Assembly (NCBI RefSeq): GCF_026107455.2
Contig: NZ_JAPCHY010000001.1
Coordinates: 248,001 to 312,000, forward strand
DNA from: Xanthomonas chitinilytica
GTDB taxonomy: Bacteria; Pseudomonadota; Gammaproteobacteria; Xanthomonadales; Xanthomonadaceae
Length of the DNA stretch: 64,000 bases
Direction of reading: 5' to 3'
Of this stretch, positions 9,601 through 18,700 are shown piece after piece. Position 1 is the stretch's first letter; every line of letters starts with the position of its first letter. A program made the translations under genes and the position numbers. The notes beneath the pieces are model-generated. The model worked only from the letters and a program-made list of their open reading frames with translations. It was not told where the DNA came from and ran no database searches.

Positions 9601-11298
9601 CGTGGTCGCGGCGGCATACGCCAGGCCCGCCATCAGGTAGCTGCCCTCCATCGACGGGATATCCGGACAGATGCCCCTCGCCAGGCTGAGGTTGCTCACG
9701 GTAAGGCCGCGGCAGATATCCTCATGGGTATTGAGCGATGCGTAGCGGGCCGTCTCTCCCACCCGCCCGATCATATAGGCTCCCCCGTTGATACCCTCCG
9801 CTGCTCCCAGCGCATCCGTGGCGGCAGCAGCCGAGTCGAGATGGGGAACGCTCTGGATGTTGTCGCTATCGAAGGACGGCAAGCTGGAGGACATCACCAG
9901 GATGTTGCAGGTGGCGCAGTAGGAGTTCCCGCCCTCTTCCGGATCACGATAGGGGTCCAGCCAGCTCACCATGGTGGGCAGGCCACTGAGGTCGCCGGTG
10001 GCGCTGTAGCTGCCGGTGCGCGTCGTGCCGATATCGCCGATATAGCGAAGCGCCTCCGAATACATCTCGGCCAACGGATTGCCCCAGGCACTGCACCTCT
10101 GCGAGCCGGTACCCGGGTCCGTCAGGCTTCCGTTCCCCCCCTGGCCCTGGCGATTGAGGATGCTGTAGTTATTGCAATCGTTCCAGTTGCTGCCGTAGTT
10201 CCACTGGGTCAAGCGGAAGTTGGAAATCGTATTGATGATGCCTTCGGCACCGCTGCTGGTCGCCAGGCAGAACTGCCCGGTGGACAGGTTGATCTCATCG
10301 CCGGCCTGGCAATTGCCGGTGCCATTGCCGGCCAGCTTGCCGATGTTGCGGCGGAGTACACCGCCGTCGCGCGGGTTGGCGTAGGTGCCGGTGATCAGGC
10401 CGAAGCGCAGGCGGCCGCTTTCGCCATAGGTCTGCAGCAATCCGACCGGCTTGTAATGATCGGTCGTGCCATCACTGTACTTCTGGCAGAAGCTCTCACG
10501 CCGGTTGGTCGCATTGGCCGCGGGATCGCACACTTCCACGCGAACGTCCATCTCCGCCACGAGGCTCTTCGGCACGTCGTTCGCCGCCTCACCCCCGCGG
10601 TTGACGCCGCACTGGCTCAAAGCTGTGGCGGCCCATTCGGACCAGTTCCCCGATGCAACCTGCATCTTGGGCGCATCGTTCACGCCGAAACTGGCGTTGC
10701 AGAAGGACGTGGTTCCGTTATAGGGCGTGAAACTGTTGATGTCGCTGCCGCTGTATACCTTCACCCAGGCATGCAGGTCGTTCGGAATCGGTGCCCGCTC
10801 CAGGATGGTCTGGGTTGCGGTATCCGTCGAGCGCTGCCCGCCGTATAGCACGTGGCGCAGGATATCCAGGCGGCTCATCGTCACCCAGTTGAGGAAGTTG
10901 CCCGACCAGTTGCCCGCGCATGCGTGCTCGTTCACCCCACCGGCTGGACCAGTCGCCTTGAACCGTCCCCCGCTGTAGTCGTAGCACAACTTCGGATCGA
11001 AGTATCCCGAATAGTTGAAGGTGTCCTCGTACGTCGTGTTGATGGGACCGTCTTCTTCCAGGGCCGTATAGTCGCTGTAGGCCTTGTTGAACAACTGCTC
11101 GTCCCGCGACATCACCATCAGCATCAACGGTGGTTGGCTCTGGCCCAGGTACAGCGGGGACTGGGACAGGTTGTAATCGCCAACCGCTGCAGGCAGTGGC
11201 ACTGCCTTGATGGCGACCAACCCCACAACAAGCGCAACTCCCGCGAACTTGCTCCACGGGGAAGTCACGACAGGCGACAGACGTCTGATGGCATTCAT
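6664..11298 (-). CDS. pilY1: PilY1-like type IV pilus tip adhesin/assembly factor
   Basis: A very large exported protein (1544 residues) with an N-terminal signal or anchor segment (about 15-35) and a C-terminal PilC/PilY beta-propeller. The N-terminal part resembles the long Xanthomonad PilY1 type (SRDEQLFNKAYSDY) and lacks the DxSxS metal-adhesion (MIDAS) motif of a von Willebrand A domain. An EF-hand-like loop DANGNGIPD is intact. In the propeller, the calcium loop before VYGGDMQGNLWKFDL reads VHNHDGIAD, with Val where the first Asp of the DxNxDxVxD pattern of Pseudomonas PilY1 would be. It starts by ATGA overlap with pilX and probably depends on translational coupling, as no ribosome-binding site is evident. 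Confidence 0.93.
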   Translation of the reverse strand: MNAIRRLSPVVTSPWSKFAGVALVVGLVAIKAVPLPAAVGDYNLSQSPLYLGQSQPPLMLMVMSRDEQLFNKAYSDYTALEEDGPINTTYEDTFNYSGYFDPKLCYDYSGGRFKATGPAGGVNEHACAGNWSGNFLNWVTMSRLDILRHVLYGGQRSTDTATQTILERAPIPNDLHAWVKVYSGSDINSFTPYNGTTSFCNASFGVNDAPKMQVASGNWSEWAATALSQCGVNRGGEAANDVPKSLVAEMDVRVEVCDPAANATNRRESFCQKYSDGTTDHYKPVGLLQTYGESGRLRFGLITGTYANPRDGGVLRRNIGKLAGNGTGNCQAGDEINLSTGQFCLATSSGAEGIINTISNFRLTQWNYGSNWNDCNNYSILNRQGQGGNGSLTDPGTGSQRCSAWGNPLAEMYSEALRYIGDIGTTRTGSYSATGDLSGLPTMVSWLDPYRDPEEGGNSYCATCNILVMSSSLPSFDSDNIQSVPHLDSAAAATDALGAAEGINGGAYMIGRVGETARYASLNTHEDICRGLTVSNLSLARGICPDIPSMEGSYLMAGLAYAAATTDLRPGLQGKPDDYKVTAQTYAVALAENLPKFEIAVAGGKISLAPLCQANNDGSAGKNSTGWRSCFLGSVGVGTKVSTVSPNYVYGRPLKADGSAGSFSLVWEDSLWGNDHDNDVVSMMTYCVGAACRETGAFRDICWRAGNSSECTGGSLTATIGADEVLVRIENLSAYAGNAMLTGYTVVGSTAAENVQRLALRPGNSNGSVLTTTANPPANWDAPQVRRYKLGTGQAGALESPLWYAAKYGGFTDANGNGIPDPGEWDSETPGTPDNYFLARNPTKLKERLGAIFERAAGSNAPVSGGGSGARISTGSFTVSASYNVPTGSNDWTGDVTATQVSAEGDDGATLWSAASRLDASDRDIFIVTRPTTVDANGDLVRATAAEFQADNVPGANRAQKLANMGLAAIPTWFGSQSVETLVAYLRGNPAPGAGFRARTSLMGDVVNSAPEVVSPRDDFGYGAWASYGSVAWKQSLGTSYKAFMAAKSATGAAPAMVYVGANDGMLHGFNASPGSAGGTEEFAFIPSASLAHMAELANPGYSHRYYVDGLLTTSDVHYDDEWHTVLVGSTGAGGASQAPSATAGGHGSVFGLNISDPQNFDADDVLWEVTGRDDADMGFVLGKPVVVPVHAENGGPRFVALFGNGVNSVNGRPVLYVVDIQTGEVIRRLSPTGADYAHRNGLMNIAPIAVHNHDGIADTVYGGDMQGNLWKFDLTDADPASWSIAFSGSPLFTATHGGTPQPITGGIEVSSGPGGGISLFFGTGQYFAEGDNTGGTGLPVQSLFGIWDNLSQPIAGRDDLIGQVVVAGTNLNGYQTRAVSSNAVSYVTKRGWYLDLQVVGGMALGERFVGTPSIQNGRVFFTTFTPGEATCSAGGGINWLYGLNLLTGAGSMSGVSTSIGGDSVCTGDCGAVSLNNGSNATSPPVRDTSIFVPKLEPCDPTDPDCTVDDLITAEQCTFVLRAVGADPLYMPRPCGRQSWRQVR

Positions 11299-11780
11299 GG
11301 GATAAAGATCGTGTTGATCACCGCCGAAGCGGTGGCGTTGTCGTCGTCATCACTGGCCAAGGCCGTGATCTCGTAGATGTTTCCGGTCTCTTCGCTTTGC
11401 TTCTCGCCAATACGGCGGCTGGACGCGGCAAAGCACTTGTCGATCCGACGCGTGTGGGTCGCCCCCGGATTCGTCGCGTCGTTGGCCCAGGTCAGTGGGT
11501 CGAAGATGGGCTCGCACACTTCCTGGTCCGCCTCGAAGGTTCCCACGCCGCTGTTCACCGCGGAATCGATGTCCGCCTCGACCGATCGGGCGCTGGCTTC
11601 CGCCAGCTGGAATGCCTGGTTGACGCGCATGTAATTGGCCGCCATCCGCTCCTGCATCCCCGTCACCTGCATGCCGACGATGCCGATCAGCGCCAGCAGG
11701 ATCAGCATGATCAGGGCGATATAGAGCACGGCACCGCGCTCGCGCGCGCCTCCCATGCGGGTACTGTGCGATCTGCGCAT
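11295..11780 (-). CDS. pilX: PilX minor pilin
   Basis: A 161-residue PilX-family protein. The ATG at 11778-11780 follows the pilW stop by seven bases with GAGG upstream, giving the leader MRRSHSTRMGGARERGAVL. The leader ends in RERG|AVLYIALIML, the usual PilX arrangement with Ala rather than Phe at +1 and no Glu at +5. One hydrophobic helix follows, then QERMAANYMRVNQAFQLAEAS, a PilX_N/PilX signature. Two cysteines (QEVCEP and DKCFAA) may pair. PilX is part of the minor-pilin tip complex with PilY1, whose start codon overlaps this gene's stop (ATGA). Confidence 0.92.
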   Translation of the reverse strand: MRRSHSTRMGGARERGAVLYIALIMLILLALIGIVGMQVTGMQERMAANYMRVNQAFQLAEASARSVEADIDSAVNSGVGTFEADQEVCEPIFDPLTWANDATNPGATHTRRIDKCFAASSRRIGEKQSEETGNIYEITALASDDDDNATASAVINTIFIP

Positions 11781-11787
11781 GAAGACC

Positions 11788-12972
11788 TCAGTTGCCATAA
11801 AGGCGATTCCGTACCGCAACGGTAGTCTGGTAGACCGAGCGGAAACGACCATCCGCCGGTGCAGTGAAAGTCACGCCGAGTGCGTTGAGCTTGTTGTCCG
11901 GGGAAGCCTGCAGCGATGCGGCCCGGTCCGGACTGGCGGCCACGAGACCCAACTGGACCGTACCGACCCTGCGCCAGCCATCTGCCGCAGGCGCCACCGA
12001 TGCGGCGACATCCGCAGCGGTGCCTTGCCGATCGATATAGCCGGTAGGAGCCGACGCCGCAGCCAGTTCCCGGTCCTGCCCATAGAGGATCTGCATGTTT
12101 TCGACTCCCTCCACCAACTCTTCCGGGTCCGTGACAAGGTTGCCGTTCGGAGTCGCCGTATACCTCAGGCGATACAGTGAGGGGCGCCCACTGCCATTCA
12201 ATCCGACGTAATAGATGATGCTTTCCGCCCGATACAGCACAGCCTGGCCGGAAGTGAAGACGTTGGTGAAATCGACGGCGTTGTTCGGCGCGGCTCCCGC
12301 GGTGACCAATCCACCGCCCGAATTCACCGCCGCGGCCTGGAACACGGTTGCCGACATGCAATCGGCCACGCCGAACAGACCCGGGTTGCCCACGCCGCTC
12401 TGCAGCACGCTCCAACGCGCCGCATCGAAGCCGAACTGGGGCGCAACCGGAGTACCTGCGATGGAGGTGATCGGCACTCCTTCCGGCGCCAGATAACGCA
12501 GCACCACGATATCGCTGCCTTCAACCCGGTTGCCGAGCGCAGCAGCGAACTGCGCAGGCAGTGCCGGGGTATACGCAGCTCCGCCCACGGCGGGGGTCTC
12601 CAGAAGCTCCACCTCGTCACCCGGTGCGGTATCGCTGGCCTCGTATCCCTGGATGGAGACCGAGAAATCCAATGCCGGGTGCGCAGCAGCACCGAAAGTC
12701 GTGGTCAAGCCGGACGGCGTCTGGCGGACATGGGCCTGGTCGTTCACGCAGCCGAAATGCCCTGCCATGCGCAGGTCACGCTGCAGGTAATCGATGGCAA
12801 AACGCCCATTCTCCTGGGTCCTTGCCAATCCTTCGGACAGCTGGTAGGCCGAACGCGAGGCACTGAATATCTGCACCAGTCCAAGGATCAGGACGAGACC
12901 GATCAACATCGCGATCATCAGCTCGATCAGCGTCATGCCGCGCGATGCAGTCCGGGAAGAGATCGATCTCAC
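11788..12972 (-). CDS. pilW: PilW minor pilin
   Basis: A 394-residue PilW-family prepilin. The start is taken as the GTG at 12970-12972, which overlaps the pilV stop (GTGA) and has GAGGA upstream; it gives the leader VRSISSRTASRG followed by |MTLIELMIAMLIG. Earlier in-frame ATGs would lie inside pilV. The N-terminal helix carries Glu at +5. The long C-terminal region (LARTQENGRFAIDYLQRDLRMAGHFGC...) is typical of PilW and has a conserved Cys pair. It works with FimU, PilV, PilX and PilY1 in pilus initiation. Confidence 0.92.
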   Translation of the reverse strand: MRSISSRTASRGMTLIELMIAMLIGLVLILGLVQIFSASRSAYQLSEGLARTQENGRFAIDYLQRDLRMAGHFGCVNDQAHVRQTPSGLTTTFGAAAHPALDFSVSIQGYEASDTAPGDEVELLETPAVGGAAYTPALPAQFAAALGNRVEGSDIVVLRYLAPEGVPITSIAGTPVAPQFGFDAARWSVLQSGVGNPGLFGVADCMSATVFQAAAVNSGGGLVTAGAAPNNAVDFTNVFTSGQAVLYRAESIIYYVGLNGSGRPSLYRLRYTATPNGNLVTDPEELVEGVENMQILYGQDRELAAASAPTGYIDRQGTAADVAASVAPAADGWRRVGTVQLGLVAASPDRAASLQASPDNKLNALGVTFTAPADGRFRSVYQTTVAVRNRLYGN

Positions 12973-13445
12973 AGTCGGGTCCTCGCCGTAAAGGTGGTGT
13001 TCTCTGGGTTCGCGACCCAACGCTCGTCGCCCCAGGAAACCGCCACGACCAGCTCGTTGCCGTCCTGTTCAACGGTGGCTGTGGCGCCCTCGCCCAGGGC
13101 CTTGCCCATCCGGCAACGCCAATCGGTGATGAAATCCTCGGCCACAAGCCCAACGTCGACCGGCGACTCGCAATCGTCGTCGTCGATCGATGCCGAATAA
13201 TTGCCCAGGTATGCGGAAGCAAGAACGCGATTGGCCCTTACCTGGTCCAGCAGCTCGTATGTCAGGTTGGTGGCCTGCGTACGGTAGTTGGCGCTCTGCA
13301 CGAACCGGACGCTCATGGTCTGCAGCAACGCAAACCCGAGCAGCCCGAATGCCAGCACCAGGATGGCAATCATCACTTCGATCAAGGTAAAGCCACCCTG
13401 GCGACCACGCCTCGGTTGCTGCATCCGTCGTATCCGCATGCTCAT
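12969..13445 (-). CDS. pilV: PilV minor pilin
   Basis: A 158-residue prepilin of the PilV family. The ATG at 13443-13445 overlaps the fimU stop (ATGA). The basic leader MSMRIRRMQQPRRGRQGG ends at G|FTLIEVMIAILVLAFGLLGFALLQ, with Phe at +1 and Glu at +5, then SVRFVQSANYRTQATNLTYELLDQVRANR, a stretch characteristic of PilV. Two cysteines (DDCES and DWRCRM) are present. It is second in the fimU-pilV-pilW-pilX-pilY1-pilE operon. Confidence 0.92.
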   Translation of the reverse strand: MSMRIRRMQQPRRGRQGGFTLIEVMIAILVLAFGLLGFALLQTMSVRFVQSANYRTQATNLTYELLDQVRANRVLASAYLGNYSASIDDDDCESPVDVGLVAEDFITDWRCRMGKALGEGATATVEQDGNELVVAVSWGDERWVANPENTTFTARTRL

Positions 13446-13957
13446 GGACAGGGCCCCTTCGTCACCTTGATTTGTCCTGTTCGATTGATCAGCAGCGACC
13501 GCTGCAACGGCTGCGAACCGCATTCATCCGGACGCAGCATCACGACCTGATCGGCGGCCGCGCGCCTGCGCCCGCGGGCGTCATAGGCGATAGTGAGATC
13601 GGCGTCGTCGCCGGACACCTTCGGATTGCCGGCAGTGAACCGAAGCACGGTTTCACCGTCGTCAAGGGCCCCATCGCCATTGGTGTCGTCCCATACCAGC
13701 CAGCCGTCACCCCAGCTGGCGCCGTCGCAGCTTGCGCCGGCGGTGCTGGCGCAGACCCCGGTCCCATGGGTGTTCTTGATGGCTTCGCTGCGCGCCAGCG
13801 ACATCGAGGCGATCATCTCGTTGGTCGCTGTCGCGATCCGGTTGGATCGGAGGACACTCTGGAAACTCGGGAAGCCGATGGCCAGCATTACCGCCAAAAC
13901 GGCAATGGTGATCATCAGCTCGACCAAGGTGAAGCCGGTGTTTCGTCGGAACGGCAT
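13442..13957 (-). CDS. fimU: FimU/GspH-type minor pilin
   Basis: First gene of the minor-pilin operon, 171 residues. The ATG at 13955-13957 has GGGGAG eight bases upstream. A very short leader MPFRRNTG precedes |FTLVELMITIAVLAVMLAIG, with Phe at +1 and Glu at +5. The GspH domain includes SMSLARSEAIKNTHGTGVC and DGWLVWDDTNGDG. The C-terminus (NRTGQIKVTKG) lacks a GRxR motif, unlike fimT at 5.4 kb, supporting a structural tip-pilin role. The operon promoter should lie in 13958-14080, but I cannot pick a convincing -35/-10 pair there. Confidence 0.9.
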   Translation of the reverse strand: MPFRRNTGFTLVELMITIAVLAVMLAIGFPSFQSVLRSNRIATATNEMIASMSLARSEAIKNTHGTGVCASTAGASCDGASWGDGWLVWDDTNGDGALDDGETVLRFTAGNPKVSGDDADLTIAYDARGRRRAAADQVVMLRPDECGSQPLQRSLLINRTGQIKVTKGPCP

Positions 13958-14080
13958 ACGGTACGCTCCCCAGCGTGATGTCCCAAGGTTGCCCCGTCCG
14001 CCCCAGCTCCGCAAGAAACGCGGGACGAACGGTCAACCTGGGCGGATGGACGTCAACGTTTTGACGGAAGCACCCCGACC

Positions 14081-15475
14081 TCAGGTCACGACCCGGTAGC
14101 AGGGCCGGTATTCGCCCGAGATCTTCATCCGGCGCTGTTCGACGAAGGCGCGCAGCAGGCCATCCAGGGCCTGCATCATGTCCGGGGCGCCATGGATCTC
14201 GAAGGGGCCGAACTCCTCGATGCGGCGCATGCCCTCTTCCTTGACGTTGCCGGCGACGATGCCGGAGAACGCACGCCGCAGGTCCGCCGCCAGGGCGTCG
14301 GCCGGGCGGCCGTGGTGCAGGTCCAGCGCCGCCATCGCTTCATGACTCGGCACGAACGGCTGCTGGTACTCCAGTGGGATGTCGACCGACCAGTTGAAGA
14401 AGAACGAATCCTTCTGCGCCAGGCGGTACTCGCGCACCCGCTTGATGCCCTGCGACATCTTGCGCGCCACCGCCACCGGGTCGCCGACGACGATCTCGTA
14501 GCGGCTGGCCGCGTCATCGCCCAGCGTGAGGCGGATGAAGCGGTCGATCTGCTCGAAGTACGGGGCGGCAATGGTCGGCCCGCTGAGGATCAGGGGGAAC
14601 GGCAGCGCCTTGTTCTCTTCGCGCAGCAGGATTCCCAGCAGGTACAGGATCTCCTCGGCGGTACCCACGCCGCCGGGGAAGACGATGATGCCGTGACCGA
14701 TGCGGACGAACGCCTCCAGGCGCTTCTCGATGTCCGGCATGATCACCAGGTGGTTGACGATCGGGTTCGGCGATTCGGCGGCGATGATGCCCGGCTCGGT
14801 GATGCCGATGTAGCGCGTGGTGTGCTTGCGCTGCTTGGCATGGGCGATGGTGGCGCCTTTCATCGGCCCCTTCATCGCACCCGGACCGCAGCCGGTGCAG
14901 ATGTCCAGGCCGCGCAGGCCCAGTTCGTAGCCCACCTGCTTGGTGTACAGGTACTCGTCGCGGGAAATCGAATGCCCGCCCCAGCACACCACCAGGTTGG
15001 GTTCGCTCGGATGCAGGATGCGGGCGTTGCGCAGCAGCCCGAACACCGCGTTGGTGATGCCGTCTGACGATTCCAGGTCCGAGGCGTACTGCGGCCCCAG
15101 CTCGATCGCCATGTAGGCCAGATCGCGCACCACCGCGAACAGCAGCTCGGCGATGCCGCGGATGATCTCGCCGTCGACGAAGGCCATCGCCGGCGCGTTG
15201 ACCAGGTCGATGCGCACGCCCCGGTCCTGCTGCGCCACCTGGATGTCGAAATCCGGATACAGGTCGCGCGCGGCGCGCGGATCGTCCGAGGCGCTGCCGC
15301 TGGTCAGGACCGCCAGCGCGCAACGCCGCAGCAGTTCGTGCATGCCGCCGCTGGAGGCATCGCGCAGGCGCGCCACTTCGGCCCGCGACAGCACATCCAG
15401 CCCACCGCGCGGGTAGATCCGCGCATCCTGCACCGGCAGCGCCCGCGCCGCCTTTTCTTTCGTTGTCATATCCAT
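14081..15475 (-). CDS. ppnN: PpnN-type nucleotide 5'-monophosphate nucleosidase (LOG family)
   Basis: A 464-residue protein close in length to E. coli PpnN (YgdH), which hydrolyses purine and pyrimidine nucleoside monophosphates to base and ribose-5-phosphate and is controlled by (p)ppGpp. The ATG at 15473-15475 has GAGGAA upstream. The central LOG/Rossmann domain carries CWGGHSISRDEY, a glycine-rich CTGCGPGAMKGPMKG and the signature FPGGVGTAEEILYLLG, with flanking N- and C-terminal domains as in PpnN. It is separated from the TonB receptor gene by two hairpins. Identity rests on length and on the PGGxGTxxE motif. Confidence 0.93.
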   Translation of the reverse strand: MDMTTKEKAARALPVQDARIYPRGGLDVLSRAEVARLRDASSGGMHELLRRCALAVLTSGSASDDPRAARDLYPDFDIQVAQQDRGVRIDLVNAPAMAFVDGEIIRGIAELLFAVVRDLAYMAIELGPQYASDLESSDGITNAVFGLLRNARILHPSEPNLVVCWGGHSISRDEYLYTKQVGYELGLRGLDICTGCGPGAMKGPMKGATIAHAKQRKHTTRYIGITEPGIIAAESPNPIVNHLVIMPDIEKRLEAFVRIGHGIIVFPGGVGTAEEILYLLGILLREENKALPFPLILSGPTIAAPYFEQIDRFIRLTLGDDAASRYEIVVGDPVAVARKMSQGIKRVREYRLAQKDSFFFNWSVDIPLEYQQPFVPSHEAMAALDLHHGRPADALAADLRRAFSGIVAGNVKEEGMRRIEEFGPFEIHGAPDMMQALDGLLRAFVEQRRMKISGEYRPCYRVVT

Positions 15476-15516
15476 GCTTTGCTTCCTCAAGGTTGCCGAA
15501 TGTAGCGCCGCCCCCT

Positions 15517-15548
15517 TAAAAAGCAAAACGGCCGGGAATCCCGACCGT
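15517..15548 (-). terminator. Rho-independent terminator downstream of the Oar-like receptor gene
   Basis: On the minus strand AACGGTCGGG, loop ATT and CCCGGCCGTT form a hairpin followed by TTGCTTTTT. It lies about 165 nt beyond the receptor stop and just before ppnN. Confidence 0.75.
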
Positions 15549-15654
15549 TGGATGCATGCCGCCTGCGCTCGCCATTGGAGAGGATCGCCGGTGGCGTTCC
15601 TCGCGCCAGCGATCCTACGCGGCCCGCAGCGAGCCCGCAAGCGCCGCCTCAACG

Positions 15655-15684
15655 GGAAACGGCCGGGTTGCCCCGGCCGTTTCC
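15655..15684. terminator. Strong hairpin after the receptor gene, weak U-tract
   Basis: A perfect 13-bp inverted repeat GGAAACGGCCGGG with a 4-nt loop lies 29 nt beyond the receptor stop. There is no clear T-tract outside the stem on either strand. Its core ACGGCCGGG is shared with the hairpin at 15527-15548, so it may be a first, leaky terminator or an mRNA-stabilising stem. Confidence 0.6.
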
Positions 15685-15712
15685 GTTTACTTACTGCATC
15701 AAGTCCGCAGGA

Positions 15713-18700
15713 TCAGAACTTGTACTTCAGGCTCAGCATCATCGACCAGCGCGACACCGCGGTGTTGCCCTTGTCGTTGTTGTTCTCCTGAATCTGCGGA
15801 TTGTCGGTGGAACCGGTGAAGTTGTAGACGTACTTGCCGGTTTCCGGATCGATACCCGCGTAGTTGGCCACACGACGGGTCGAGTAGAAACCGTAGTCGT
15901 CGATCAGGCCCCACTTCTTGTTGAGCAGATTGCCGACATTCATGATGTCCAGCGCCAGCTCGGCCTTGTGTCCCTTGAAGAAGCCGGGGACTTCCTGGCT
16001 GATGCGCACGTCGAAGCTGTTGACCCACTTGGCGCGGTGCGAGTTGGCCGGCACCACCTGGCCCTTGTAGCCGGCCAGCTCCGGGGTCTTCTCCAGCCAG
16101 TCGAAGAATGCCTTCTCCATGTCTGCGCCACCGGTGAACAGCACATCGCCATAGCCAGCCGGCACATAGAACAGGTCGTTGGTGGTGGCACCATCGCCGT
16201 TGACGTCGTTGTAGAAGATGTAGCTGTACGGGCGGCCCGAGCGGCCTTCGTAGAACAGGCCGACGCGGGTGGCGTTGTCGCCGAAGAAGTTGTGCTTCCA
16301 CTCCACGGTGCCGGTCACGCGGTCCTTGATCGCGTAGCGCGAGTCGTAGGCCACATTCTCGTTGGCATTGAAGATCAGCGTGTTGTTCCAGTTCGAGGTG
16401 TTCTGCGAGCTGGTCAGCGGGCTGACTTCCTTGGCGCGGGTATAGGTATAACCCAGCGACCAGCCCCAGTTCTCGGCCATCGGCTTGCTCAGCGAGAAGG
16501 TCGCCTGCGAGCTGCTGCCCTTGTCGGTGTTGCGGAGCAGCATCACGTCACCCATATTCGACGGGCGATTTGCCTTCACGCCCGGGCAGAGATCGGCGGC
16601 GACTTCTGCCGTGGTGCAGTTGACTCCACGGATCCTGCCAACTTCCATACCGAAACGACCGGCGTTAGCGGGGTCAAGACCGGCATCATTCCAGTAGATG
16701 TCGCGGTTATCGGTGGTGCCACTGGTGGTCGGTGCCGCAACATCCAGGCGCTCGAAATACAGGGCATCGTTGACCTTGGTGAACAGCACCTCGGCCGACG
16801 CCACCATGCCATACCACGGCAGTTCGTGGTCGAACGCCAGGTTGGCCTTCCACACCGACGGCAGCTTGGTACCCGGGGCAATGATGTCCACGTTCTGGCG
16901 GGCAGCGCTCGGGGTCAGGCCTGCAGTCGACGGCGGCACCGTCGGATCAAAGGCCGGTGCATCATCGCCACGCAGATCGTACTCGACGTAGTTCAGACCG
17001 GTGTTCTGGTAGGCACCGGCCAGCCACACGTTCGGAGCCGCGCCGCCGAACAGGCCCACGCCACCGCGCAGCTGGGTCGGACGGTCGCTGTCGAAGGTGT
17101 AGTTGAAGCCGACGCGCGGCTGCACCAGCTTGTCGTCCACCAGACGGGTGTTGTCGTAGCCGTACAGTTCCTCGATGTCCGGGTTGTACAGGCGCTGGTC
17201 GCTGAAGTCCGGGATGTCGATGCGCACGCCGAACATCAGGCTCAGGTTGTAGTTGACCGCCCAGGTGTCCTGCACGAACAGGCCGGTGTTCTTCAGCTTG
17301 AACGAGGCCGGGATGTCGTCGCGGCTGCCGTCCGCGCGCGGCGCACGCAGCTGGTACTGGCTCGGGGTACCGTCCAGGAACGCATCCAGATCGGAGAAGG
17401 TATACACGCCGTTGAGGTTGCGACCGTAGAAGTTCATCAGGTCGTTGTCGGAATAGTCGAAACCGAACTTGACGGTGTGGTCGCCGACGTACCAGGTACC
17501 GGCACCGAAGGCGCTCAGTTCCTTGGACTCGACGATGTTGACGTGGGTGTTCTGCTCGGTACCCAGCAGCAGGGCACTGTTGTTCGGGCCGAATCCATTG
17601 ATGCGGATATGCGGCAGGTCGACCATCGGAGAACGGATCGCGCTGTAGTCCTTGTGCGAGACCTTGAACTCGGTGGAGAAGTTTTCGCTCCAGTCGGAGA
17701 ACAGCTCTCCCATCCAGGTTTCATAGGTCTTGGGCTGGGCGTACCAGTGGCTGCTCAGCGAAGCGGTGCTGGTAGCCAGTCCCGGGAACCGCATCACGCT
17801 CTGCTCCATCTTGTTGTAACGCAGCGCAGCGCGGTGGTTCTCGTTGATGTTCCAGTCCAGCTTGACCGCGTATTCCTCGATCTCCGTCTTGTTGTCCGGT
17901 GCGCTCAGGCTGCCGACGTCATAGCCCTGGCCTGCCATGAAATCCTGCACCTGCTTGATCTGGGCATCGGTGATCTCGCCCCGGCCGTACGGGCCGTCGC
18001 TCAGCGAAACACCCGGTGCGGAACGCTCGTACTTCTCGTAGTTGGCAAAGAAGAACAGCTTGTCCTTGACGATCGGGCCACCGAAGGTCATGCCGTAGGT
18101 CTTCTCGTCCTCGAAGCCGTTGAAGTCGCTGCGATCGCCCTCGAGACGGCTGCGCACCATGTCCTTGTCGCGGTAGGCGCCGTAAACAGTGCCGTGGAAC
18201 TCGTTGGTGCCCGACTTGGTCACGGCATTGATCACCGCGCCGGTACCGCCGGAAATGGTGGTGTCGTAGTTGGCCAGGTCGATGTTGATTTCTTCGATGG
18301 CGTCCATCGAAACCGGCTGGCGCTCGGTCGGCAGGTTGTTGGACTCCAGGCCGAACGGATCGGAGGCGTTGATGCCGTCGATGCGGATGGCGTTGTAGCG
18401 GGTGTTCTGGCCACCAGCGGAGATCGCACCATCAGCCTTGCTGACCTGCGAGATGCGCGGATCCAGGCGGATGTAATCCTGGATGTTGCGGTTGGCCGAC
18501 GGCAGCGCTTCCAGGGTCTCGCGGTTGATGTTGGAACCGGTGCCCATCTTGTTGGCGCTGAAGATTTCCGAGCCACCGGCCACGGCGACCACTTCCACGC
18601 TCTGCAGGGTGGTGACGTCGCCGGTCAGCGCGGCGTTGACGGTATTTACCTGATTCAGGTTCAGGTAAACGCCTTCTTCGGTCTTGGTGCCTTCACCGGG

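Noticed and set aside
8095..10848. 917-codon plus-strand frame opposite pilY1
   Set aside because: Antisense to the real gene, with no signal or domain.
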